Of a DNA stretch of 64,000 nucleotides, positions 45,055 through 55,287 are shown piece by piece. Source of the DNA: Isoetes taiwanensis. Its lineage: Eukaryota; Streptophyta; Lycopodiopsida; Isoetales; Isoetaceae. Every line of letters starts with the position of its first letter. Position 1 is the first letter of the stretch. The DNA is taken from the NCBI GenBank assembly GCA_021234155.1, contig JAJEKV010000035.1, positions 186,001-250,000 on the forward strand, written 5' to 3'. Under the pieces are notes generated by a model that did no database searches, was not told the origin of the DNA, and saw nothing but the letters and a program-made list of their open reading frames with translations. The translations under genes and the position numbers were made by a program.

Positions 45055-45999
45055 TCTGCCGTCTCTGAAGGCTAGTTGAAACCAGTTGTCATGTGGTATG
45101 AGAGACTGCCGTTTATTAGCCTCGTCATACTTGAGGCAGCACTCCACAGCGCATACTTCCTTCAGTTCTAAAGAGTATGCTAGTTTCTTTAAATCTTCTC
45201 CATATTTTTCTTTAAATATAATATACTCCCTGTGCATAAACCGGATCTTGTCGACGAAGCTCATCTTTAGTTTGTACTCATTGTCAGCATTGTGGGTGTT
45301 GGCAATGATTTTTGCTTCTTCATCGGTAAGACCACAGTAAATAGCACACAGGACGGAGAGGTACCTCGGGTTCTTCATCTCTTTGTAAAGTTGCCTTCTT
45401 GCCTTGAAGCTATGATTTCCTCCCAAGACGTAGTGAGTGTAGGTGTCTGCATTTTCTCTGTCATAGTCCTGGGGGGTTGTGCACTGCTCCCTGTCAACAA
45501 GGACAACTATTGGGGCCACATGAGCATTTGGATTGCTCCTTATTCTGTCCTTCAGGTTCCTCAAGTGATCGACATAAATTTTGCGAACCTGAAGTGGCCT
45601 TTCACCAGCTTCATTCTTCGGGTGCAGCCTCATGCATGTCACAGGAAGGTAGATCTCCCCTTGTATAAATTTGTCTCTATTTATTACCTTTATTTTTTCG
45701 GAGGTCTTATCAATTTTCTTTTCTTTTATTGCTACCCCGGGAGCTTTTCTTTTTCCCTTTCATTTCTTTGTGCTTTCCTCGGGGACTTCTGCAATTTCCA
45801 GCTGCTGCACTTTCCGCTTCTTTGGCTCCTTAGCGGCTATGGTGTCTCTTGGCCTGCTAAGTTTCTTTGGCTGCTCTAGGGGCTGTTCCTCTACCTCTTC
45901 TTCGGAACCTCTATCTGTACTAGCAGAAGTAGTAGCAGAAGGTGCTGATTCTTCAGCTGCTTTCTCGTGCTCGGACTCGCTGACAGGAAAGTCCTCGCT
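45055..45999 (-). CDS. Exon: nuclear-signal region and ParB/Srx-like domain
   Basis: From a possible acceptor (GTTAG/AGC) the frame begins SEDFPVSESEHEKAAEESAP, an acidic, Ser-rich disordered region. It then has EPKKRKV at 45808-45825, identical to the SV40-type nuclear localisation core, and a second basic cluster (KGKRK). A TGA at 45760-45762 interrupts the otherwise continuous frame. The ordered domain follows: QVRKIYVDHLRNLKDRI, APIVVLVDRE, then THYVLGGNHSFKARRQLYKE. The GGNHSFKA segment corresponds to the nucleotide-binding 'GeRRlxA / GgcHR' loop of ParB/sulfiredoxin-like folds. A helical part (LTDEEAKIIANTHN) follows. The exon stops at FRDGR with donor AGA/GTAAGT. I saw no start codon; an upstream exon is probable. 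Confidence 0.65.
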
Positions 46000-46320
46000 C
46001 TAACTAGGGGCAGGAGTGAAGACTGCAAGTGGAAAGGTAACTATGGGAGCTCTGGACAATGCGTCTCTTTTAAAATCAACAGTTTATGAGGTTTTGAGCA
46101 TGAGATTACTGCAAATTGATAGCTGTGCTGTCAAGCCAAAAAGTAAACAGAGAAATGTGTTGGGTGTCTGTGCCGAGCTGTGGAACAAATGACTGTAAAC
46201 CCTCTGTTTCTGTGGACAGCTCTGAGGCAAATGTGTATACCTTTATATACGCTATTCCGATTGCAGGTGGATGCAATTGCCCACAACTGTCCACACACAA
46301 TATATTGCGTCTTTAAGTAA
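46000..46320. other. Upstream region of the ParB-methyltransferase gene
   Basis: No clear first exon or start codon was found on the minus strand. A pyrimidine run ending CTGCCCCTAG, and a following TTAG, provide acceptor-like sites at 46000-46010, so a 5' exon may lie further right. Confidence 0.35.
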
Positions 46321-46533
46321 TGCAATGGTTCTCTTCTTATATAGAAGAGAACCATCATTCTAGGGAAAGGGACGCCAGTTTTGGCGCTAGCTCTGCTTTT
46401 GGATCCAAGCTTTCTTTGGCACAAGCCTGTTATAGCGCAGGCTTTCTTTGGCCTTTTCTCCCATAAAAGCCTTGTGTCTTTCTGCATTCCTCATCGGCAT
46501 TTCCTCTGAGCTGAATCTTGTTGTTGTACAGAG
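46321..46533. repeat. 213-bp direct repeat, copy 1, with TATA-centred palindrome
   Basis: It starts TGCAATGGTTCTCTTCTTAT and ends TTGTTGTTGTACAGAGT. It matches 52680-52892 with three substitutions that I can see. Its first part is a near-perfect inverted repeat, GGTTCTCTTCT-TATAT-AGAAGAGAACC. The sequences beyond both copies are unrelated, so the two are not simple LTRs. Confidence 0.9.
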
Positions 46534-49500
46534 TCTCTGGCTTTGGCTCCTCAGCTTCCTTCCATGCCTCTTCTCCTATCTCCTTATGCTTTGTATGGTT
46601 TGATGTCTGATATAGCTCCGGGCCAGTTTAATCTCAGTGATGCTCTCTTGGCTATCTGTTTTCTTTTTTGCTATTGGCTTTGCCCGTTGATTTTCAGTCT
46701 AAGTTTCCTCGATTGGTTTTGGGCATAACGATTTGCTTGGCCAATTCGTAGGCCAAGCTGGATTCTTCTTTGGCCGTATGTCTTCTCTTGTCATCGTTGT
46801 TATGTTTCGTGATTGTTTTGACTTTAGATTGCTTCGTTTTTTTTTTTTTTTTTTCATTTAGGCTTGAATCTGTGAGTGCTTTATTTTTTGTTGTTTCCTT
46901 CGTCCTACCGGATCTGAGCCAGCACCTACCGTAGATTTATTTTTCTTCCAGTTCTTTGGGTGTTTGAGAATGATTATGCTATGATTAACCCAATTTTGCT
47001 CCAGGTTCTTTGGCTTGTAATCATTTATGCTTTTCTGCATAGCTTTGTGACAGATAGGGGCCCCTGCAGATTTCTTCTGCTCGATTGTTGCTTCTCGTTT
47101 CTCAAAGTTTATTGTGATGGATCTTTTTGCATTCGATCTAAGAGGTTTTTGGATCTATACAGGTCTGGACACGCCATTCTTGGAGTCCGTAGGATTCGAT
47201 TTTGCACTGAAACCAGTCGCTCTTGGTATTGTGAACAATCTATCCATCGCTTTTTTATTTTCAAACTGATATGCTCGATTGGTCCAGGTTCTTCGAATCG
47301 TGCAAAGATTCATCAAGCTATTTGAAAACCCCATCAATTCCCTTGTAAACAAACCTGATTAGGGTCCTTTTTCGGTGGCTATGGTGGCCGCTGTTTTGTT
47401 TCATGTTTTATTGAAGGGATACCGGGTGCTGGTATCTCCGGACCCAATTAGATACATTATTTGTTTGTTTTTTAATTGGCTCTTCGCTTTGTGACTAACA
47501 CATGTGGTTTGTAACTGTTGTAACTATCTAAAGTTGGATTCTAAGGTTTTGGGTCTAGGGTCCGGTCAATTGTGCCCCCTTTTTTCTAACATTAAACCTT
47601 TTTGTTATTCACATTATAATAAGGGATCCTTGTGCATCATATTATTAAACATTAATAACCCAAGGTCCTGGTGCATATTGTTAGACATTAATAACAAAAG
47701 GTCCTCGTGCATAGGTTGGTTGTGCCTGGGTTGAGTTTGGTCTATCTAGTCGACGCCTCATCTTTCCCTTGTTGTTTTGACGCCCTTTTCCTTTGGTTAT
47801 AAACATTAAATCTTTTTTGTTATAAACATTGTATTAAGGGGTCTTTGTGCATATAATATTATTAAATATTAATAACTAGAGGACGTCGTGCATATTATTA
47901 AACATTACTAACTCAAAGGTCTTGGTGCATACGTTGCTTGTGTGCGGGTCCATTGTGCCCTATTCCCCCCCTCCCCCCTCCCCGAGAACTTTTTCTTGTT
48001 TGTGGTGTCTTCTCTGTTGGTTGCCTTGGATGTGCTTGAGCTTGGAGTCTAGAGTCGGTCCTTGTTTTGCTCTGTTGCTTCCTTGGTTGTTTGGTTCTTG
48101 CATGGGTCGTGTTAGGTTCGATGCATAGGATTTTTTGGTTGGTTTCTAGTTTTTTGCTCGTTTAGTCGGTGTGCTGCTTGGATATATGATGCATTGTCGT
48201 CTAGGAGGTTTCCTTCATTGGGTTTTGTCCTCTAGGTCGATCTTTAGCTTGTTAGGTAGTTCTCATATTGTTGTTCTCCCTCTAATGATCTGCGCTTTCT
48301 TTGTTCGTTCTTTCAGCTTTTTGGGTTAGTCGATTTATGGTGTCCATCCTCATTGTCTCTATTTTGCGGTATCTAGATTAACCATCCGTGTCAAATCCTT
48401 ATTTGGCTTTCTTACTTGCGTGTATTTGTAAATGGATAAATTATGAGTCATTGCTCATTTTTGCGGAGTCGTCTGGTTCTTTTCTTGGGTCAGTTTGCAT
48501 TTAGCTTTGTATAATTGTCATGGTTGTATGCTTCCTTGGATGGCCTATCTATCTTCTTGTCGCCTATCTTATTTCTTGTTTACTTTCATTTAAAATTGAT
48601 AGTCCTTCTAGTTTTGGGTGGTGATTGGCATGTTTGATTTAATATGTTCATCCTAGTGATAATTTCTCCCTTTGATGATCTATTTTATGTTCTTTTGCTT
48701 TCTCTTTTGGATTTGAAGGTTTGAAACCCCGTCTTGTTTTGTAGGTCACATAGTGGGTAAAAGTAGGGTTGTTAGATGGTGGTTTTGTCAGGTTCCCTTG
48801 GGCATAGTTCAACAAGGGACTTTATATGTTGCTTTTACGCCAAGTCAGTTTTGCATTTAGTTGCTTCATTGCGTTTTTAGCAGTTCCTCACCATATCCTG
48901 TATTTAATCAACACATGCCGGTTGCCCCCTTTTGTTGATATTTTTGGCACTTGACCTAAGGACTTTAGCACAAGTTGTCGGGCGAGTCAGGTATTTCCAG
49001 TGTCTTGTATATAATCTTCTCCATTTAGATATTCTGGCATTTTTTCTGCTCATGAAGTTTTCCTTAGCTGCATTCGTCATGAGTTGGTGATTCATGTTAG
49101 TTCATGCCATGTTGCTTTTGGTTGTTCTCGATGCTTTCAAATCTCGTAGACATGGTTGTAGTCCATAATGTCTCTATTTTCTACCACAATTAGTCCTTTT
49201 AATGCGCTTTGCTTGCATAGTTAGATATGGTCCTTTTTTGCTTGGGATCTCAGGTTCCCCCATCATTGGTCTAGTGGTACCATTTGTGGTGGTCGCTTAC
49301 ATTTGTCGTTTTGCAGGAGTTTTACCTTGGTGGTATTTGCTAGAATTATTGAGCTCATTTATACATGGATTTTGCCAGTGCCATATCTCAATTTGCATTT
49401 CGTATGGGTTGAGCTGTTGCATTCTTGCTACATTGGTGCTTGTGACATTTAGTTGCGAATCTTCTGTTGTATTTCTTTATGTGGCTAGTTCCTTGTAATT

Positions 49501-52500
49501 GTGATGACCACCTAGCCTTGTGGCCCTTCAATTTTTTTGGTTCATTGGCTTCTTTCCACTGTCTTTATTCGTTCCTTTTACTACATGGCGTCCATTATTC
49601 CCTTTTTGTCGACTTTTGTTCAATTTGTCTCGTTGAGCTCTTATGGTATCCCTGAGTCCTAGCTCTTGCAGTCCGGGTTGTGCTTGAGTTGCTTCCGTAC
49701 GTCGTTACACTGCTCTGCTTGTCCGAGTTGTCCCGAGTGTCTGATTGCTCTTAGCCTTCTTATCTCATGATTTCTCTGCGGTAGTTTGTTCACTTGCACA
49801 TGCATGATTTGTTCCTCTCAGTCGTACCTTTCCCATGGTCTTTTCAGTTGTAGTTTGTTCGATTGCCCAATTTATTTCCCTCGCCTTTCCATTTCGAAGT
49901 GGTTTCTTTCTCCATCCATTTCATTTGCTTTGCTTTCCTTGTTTGCTCTAAGATTCTTTTTGTTTCTAGGTGTATGTATAGTTTGGTAAGTGCATGCTGG
50001 TTTCTCATATGTTTTCAATCGTTCTTTTGGATGCCCTTATGAGGGCCCATACTCTCTCTTTTATCATTGATTCTTAATTTCTCATGAATGCCTTCGAGGG
50101 CTTTATTTGCATTTGTGGCCTTAGTTCTTTTGTCCCAATTTGCTCTGTTTCTCCATTCCTAATCTCTTATTCCATCCATTTCATTATAATCTCCCATTCC
50201 TCTCTTTTTTCATCTTGCATTTTTGTCCCTTTCCTCTTTATTTGATAATTTTATATCTTGAAACGTCTTTGCCCTCGTCAACCAAATTTGCAAGTTGGTC
50301 ACCGAGTTGTTCTCTGAACTCTGCTTCTTCCGACGATGTTATCTATCACCCTTTAAGTTCCTGAGATTCTTTATTCTGCTCTCCATCCTTCTCTTACCAT
50401 GATGGGTTCTTTGGTCCAGTCCTCTATTGTTCTTGAGTCTCAAGGTCCCTATCGTTGTTTCTACGTTTGAAAATTTGTTTGGATTTGTTATGCATGTGGG
50501 TATACATTCATGAATTTTTAGTCCTTGATATTTATTGTTGTTGTTTCTACGTTTGAAAATTCGCTTGGATCTGTTATGCATGTGGGTACACATTCATGAA
50601 TTTTAGTCCTTGATATTTGTTGTTGTTGCTCTATTTATTTTTTACTCCATATATGTTCTCATATATTCTTAGTGGTTCTCATGGATGCCCTTATGAGGGC
50701 CTGTACTCGCTCTTGTCATATATTCTTAGTGTCTCGTTTTGCTTTATTTCTCTATGCTCGTTCCCTTTTTTCTATCCATTTCATTCTGGTCTCCTGTTTG
50801 TCTTTTTCACCCTATGTTTATTCCCTTTCTCTCATCTTCGCCCTGCTATTGTCTTGATTTCCTCCTTTGTCTGTCCCTTCATTTGACATAGTTCTTCTTG
50901 CCTTGTTGGTCCAATCGTCATGCCTTTTCTGTGTTGACCCCTTACGAACTAGAAGAGTTGTTTGATGTTTCCTTTTTCCCCCGACATTTTCCTTTTTGGC
51001 CTGCATTTTAAATTTCAAAACGTGGTTGCATCATCGCACATTCGGGCATGTTGTAGTGGAGCCTGTGCTAAGCTGTCTTGCTTTCTTATATGGTCTTTGT
51101 TCTTGTTTCATGTTGCATTCAGTGTTCTTCATCCGTTCCTCATCTTGGCATTGACCCCGTCCTCGATGACTCTGTGGCATCATCTACTAGTGTTCTCAAT
51201 TGCAGAATTGTTTTGTCACCGTATGAAACTTTTGTATTCTTGTATCTTGGGGTCTCTACTGTCTTGTTCCTGTGGGTTATGTTGTTTATACTTTTGATAG
51301 TTGGCTTGGACTAGTTATGCATGTAGGGTATATGTTTAGGTTTTTGTCCTTGTTTATCGTAGTATTTTTTCATTATAGTATTCACTCTAGTTTGCTGCTA
51401 ATACGTTGATTCTTCAATTTTGGTTCCACGTGCTCTTTTTAGCTTATTAACTATGTCCGGTCTTCATGACTTCTCTTTTTATACATTCCATGGTGCATGG
51501 TTTTGATCTTTCTTATTTATTATTATGGGGTTGGCATTGTCTTCGTGGAAGTTCGCTTGAGTCCGTTCTGCATGTATGATATAGGTTAGGTATTTATGTT
51601 CTTACTTCCATAGCATCTTGTCCTTATGTATTCTCTATAGTTGTTGGTACGTTGGTTCTACAGTTTTGATTTCATGTGCTTTGGTGGTGGCCACAGTTGT
51701 TTGTGTTCGATTTTTATGCCTTCTTTGCCTTATGCAGTCCAGTTGTCTCAAGGTTTGTTGGGCCCCTTCCCCTCTATTTGCATTGGCTTCTCGCCTCATC
51801 TCATGACAATTACATTTTTCCTGGCAATGCGCCTTACAGTCTCTCAATCTATGGTATTTGTTCTTGTTTCAGGTTGCACTCAGTTTTCTTCATCCATTCC
51901 TTTTCTCGGCATTGATCCCATCCTCGCTGACTCTGTGGCATCGTCTACCGGTGTTCTCAATTGCATAATTGTTCTGTCACCTTATGAAACCTTTTTTGTT
52001 CTTGTGTCTCGGGATCCCCATTGTCTTGTTCCCGTAGGTTGTTGCTTCTATTTTTGCAAGTTTGTTTGAACTGGTTATGCATGTAGCGTGTATGTTTAGA
52101 TTTTAGTCCTTGTTTGTTGTAGCGTTTTGTCATTATCGTATTCACTGTAGTTCACTGCTGGTACGTTGATTCTTGAATTTTAGTTCTAGGTGCTCTTTGT
52201 TAGCTTGTTGACTATGTCCGGTCTTGATGTCTTCTCTTTTTATGCATTCCATGGTGCGTAGTTTTGGTCTTTCTTATTATGGGGTTTGCATTGTCTTCAT
52301 GAAAGTTCGCTTGAGTCTGTCCTGCGTGAATAATATAAGTTAGGTATGTTTGTTCTTACCTCCATAGCGTCTCGTCGTTATGTATTCTCTGTAGTTTGTT
52401 GGTACGTTGGTTCTACAATTTGATTTCATGTGCTTTGGTGGTGGCCATAGATCTTGTTTGTGTTCGATTTTCATGCCTTCTTTGCCTTATGCAGTCCAGT

Positions 52501-52640
52501 TGTCTCAGGGTTTCTTGAGCCCCTTCCCCTCTGTTTGCAGTGGCATCCCATCTCATCTCATGATCGTTACACTTTCCTCGTCTTACAATCTCTCGTGGTC
52601 TCAATCTATGATGGGGTTTTGAGGGAGGTTCCTCTTTGTG
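46534..52640. other. Pyrimidine-rich, repeat-built non-coding region
   Basis: The plus strand is strongly T/C-rich, with no convincing coding frame. It is assembled from diverged duplications. GGATGCCCTTATGAGGGCC occurs at 50030 and 50683. A unit of about 80 bp with TTTCTACGTTTGAAAATT is tandem at 50459 and 50546. A unit of about 763 bp is repeated at 51100-51640 and 51860-52400, for example TCTGTGGCATCATCTACTAG versus TCTGTGGCATCGTCTACCGG. Similar CATTAATAACC-type motifs recur at 47640-47920. It could be a non-autonomous retroelement interior or old intergenic DNA. Confidence 0.5.
51050..52600. repeat. Diverged tandem repeat, period about 763 bp
   Basis: Matching landmarks lie about 760 bp apart: GTTCTTGTTTCATGTTGCAT (51100) with GTTCTTGTTTCAGGTTGCAC (51860); TGTCCGGTCTTCATGACTTC (51453) with TGTCCGGTCTTGATGTCTTC (52215); TTGGTACGTTGGTTCTACAG (51643) with TTGGTACGTTGGTTCTACAA (52400). 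About two copies are present. No frame is conserved. Confidence 0.8.
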
Positions 52641-52641
52641 T

Positions 52642-53840
52642 CGGATGTTAATATTTGTGCATAGGACCTTTCCCTAGAATGCAATGGTTCTCTTCTTATA
52701 TAGAAGAGAACCATCATTCTAGGAAAAGGGACGCCAGTTTTGGCGCTAGCTCTGCATTTGGATCCAAGCTTTCTTTGGCACAAGCCTGTTATAGCGCAGG
52801 CTTTCTTTGGCCTTTTCTCCCATAAAAGCCTTGTGTCTTTCTGCATTCCTCATCGGCGTTTCCTCTGAGCTGAATCTTGTTGTTGTACAGAGTTCCCCCC
52901 CTCCCACCTCTTACTCTCCTATATGGGTTTTACTTTTTGTTCAGTGTTGGCTGATGGGCTTTTGTATTTTTCCCAGCGTAGCACCTGGCGCTTCTGGAGG
53001 GCACCAAGGGGAAGCCCCCCTGGGTCGGGCCTATATTTTTCTTATCTCGGCGTAGCCCAGTGGCTTCCGAGGATCATTATGGATCATCTCTTCAATTTTC
53101 GATATTATGCTCTTGTATTTCTATCCCGACTTTATAATTTGCTGACTCTTGGCCCGTGGATGGCTTCTAACACATTTGATGGTCGCATATAGTTCGGTCT
53201 TGCAGTTTGGAGCTCACTCATGTGCATGAAGCTGCTTTTTATATGCCTCTAGGTCGAGCCTATATTTTCCTATCTCGGCGTAGCCTCGTGGTTTCTGGGG
53301 ATCCTCATGGATCGTCTTTTCCATTTTGATATTGTGCTCTTGTATTTTTAGTTCCACTTTGTAGCTTGCTTACTCTTGGCCCGTAGATGGCTCCTAACAC
53401 AGTTGTCAATCACATGTGGTTTGGTCTTGCAGTTTCGAGCTCTCTGATGTGCATGTGGCTGTTTTTATACAAGTGGCCAGGTGGGACGCATGGAGCGGTA
53501 TCTTAGCGGGGCGGATTTGAGTCACTGCTTGGACGGGTGGCGCGACCTGACTTTTGCAGTTGTTGCAGTTTGGGAACATTACAGTACAGCGGCCTTCTAG
53601 ATGTTCTATGTGGGGGCCTGTACTTATTGTACACAATTATCTTATATATTGGGTGGTCTAACCCGGGGTTGTGTTTGTTGAGTTACCCATTTGGGGTTCA
53701 TCATTTTGTTCCCCTCTTCACTCATTTTGGGATTCATCAGTTTGTCTCCCCATGGGTCATTGTACTATTTTTTCATTCAGCTCAATGGAACACCACTTCA
53801 CTTCGGATGTTAATATTTGTGCATAGGACCTTTCCCTAGA
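52642..53840. repeat. Segment bounded by 38-bp direct repeats, containing copy 2 of the 213-bp repeat
   Basis: GGATGTTAATATTTGTGCAT and its continuation AGGACCTTTCCCTAGAA occur at 52642-52678 and again at 53804-53840. The first copy joins directly to the 213-bp repeat (52680-52892). There it extends the TATA palindrome to arms of about 30 bp (CCTTTCCCTAGAATG.. / ..CATTCTAGGAAAAGG). Inside, a ~230-bp unit is duplicated (GGATCATTATGGATCATCTC at 53069; GGATCCTCATGGATCGTCTT at 53298). Confidence 0.8.
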
Positions 53841-55280
53841 AAGAAGAGAAGTTGATGAACTGAGAACTTCAAGAAGAAAGAATTGAACAATGCAATGAGT
53901 ATTGACTATGGAAAGTGCATGTATGCCGAATCACACTTCATAATAAAAAATGCAATAAATATTAAATACGAAAGACGCCTTCTAATTTGTACTTCATGGG
54001 AGGCAACATTATCGTTAAGGCAAGAGCATTAGAATACATCATGTTTTTAAAAACTATTCCAAGATTTCACGCAAATGTTAGAAATTCCTTCTCACTAAGG
54101 AAGGAGTACTGAGCTAAAACCAATCCGTCAGGGCACCTTATCATCTCCTTCAACATATAACTAACAACATTCTAATCCCAAGTTCCACCCGTTGATCTAT
54201 TTGGGCTACTTCAAAAAACCCGTCGAAGTAAAACCCGTCGAAGTATAGCAGCGGCAACGCCGCCGCATTACCATCTTGTATGTAATAAAAATTTTCATAT
54301 TTACACATGTAAATAAACTACATAAGATAGGCAAAGGTTGCATATCCACATCATCGCTTTAGATCCATACAATGCAACTATATGTAGCTTTATGTCAATT
54401 GGATTGATATTGCTTTTCAAAAACAACTTATCTTCTGTCTTGCCACACCAATTTACTTAGCAAGAAAACCGACATTTATGCAGCATGACAATAAACAAAA
54501 CAAACCTATCAAAGTAAAGCTTACACAAACGATGAACCCAGATTGTGGGAGCCCATGATTGCAGATATACAGGTTTATCCCAGCTTGTAGGTTTTACACA
54601 TCTTGGCTTCCTCTGGTGTAAAACATGGCGTCTTGGCTTGCTTGTAAAATATGACGTGATTGCAGGCATTCAGAACGCCATCTGAACAATGGAGAGCCAT
54701 TATAGATGTCGATGCTCTCACAAATGGATGCCGAAAATAATTCAGAGGGACCTTGGAAGCTATCAAGCAGAAAATGGTTTCTGCCTTGCTTCTCAACTGG
54801 GCAAAATGCAGCAAATCCAACTTAATATCAAGTCGCCACAAATGTACCATGCACTCCTTGTCGATGCACTCCTTGCCACAAAGAAAATCCCTCTAATAAA
54901 TCTTCCTAAATGCCACCGAAATGCATGCAAGTTGTGTAGCATCATTCTCTATCGGATTAAGGGGAAAATCATAGGAAAGAAAAGTCTACGATTTTTGGAA
55001 ATCTGAAATTTTTTTCGGCGGCTAGAAACCTTAAGAATCTTAGGGAATCGAATTAATAAAAATTCCAAAAATGTTTTCCACCAAACCAGAAAATCCCAAA
55101 TTAACAAGATTTATTTTAACACAAAGCTACTTTAATTCAAGACCATATAAGTCAATACAATAGAGATTAGCATTTGTCTCATAACACTTCATCAATTTTT
55201 TTTTCCCTCTCTCTTGACAATTCATACTATGTTGTATCTTTGGCATTCAAAGCTAACCTTCGAGAGCATTTTGATGATGT
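53841..55280. other. AT-rich region, no recognisable gene
   Basis: Only short frames are present. One at 54575-54850 (-) has a Cys/His-rich end (CFTPEEAKMCK), but I cannot assign it. AAAACCCGTCGAAGTA is duplicated at 54218-54246. The 3' part (55010-55280) probably includes the 3' UTR of the receptor kinase. Confidence 0.5.
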
Positions 55281-55287
55281 TTGATAA

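Larger units (their letters stand above)
37680..45999 (-). pseudogene. ParB/Srx-like plus beta-class N4/N6 DNA methyltransferase gene with NLS, interrupted
   Basis: This is my model of one minus-strand gene. Exon pieces are 45055-45999 (nuclear signal and ParB-like domain), 44758-44987, 38441-38869, 38173-38279 and 37680-37940 (methyltransferase). The order ParB-like then methyltransferase matches a fusion known from bacteria and phages. Methyltransferase motif IV (DLPYGF) precedes motif I (DAFSGSGTT), the beta-class order, which includes N6-adenine and N4-cytosine DNA methylases. The PKKRKV signal and the GT-AG introns show adaptation to a eukaryotic nucleus. Damage: an in-frame TGA at 45760-45762, an apparent extra base in the C-run at 38685-38688, and a CACTA element cutting the gene after motif I so motifs II-III are missing. 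Linking the two halves across about 5.9 kb is inference; the splice phases of 44758 and 38869 do not match, so another exon or damage lies between. Confidence 0.6.

Noticed and set aside
45292-46003. Plus-strand open frames of 195 and 110 residues
   Set aside because: They are antisense to the ParB-like exon, which shows domain motifs, splice sites and an NLS on the minus strand.
46321-52892. LTR retrotransposon bounded by the 213-bp repeats
   Set aside because: No TSD, no primer-binding or polypurine site recognised, no gag/pol text inside, and unrelated sequence directly after both copies.
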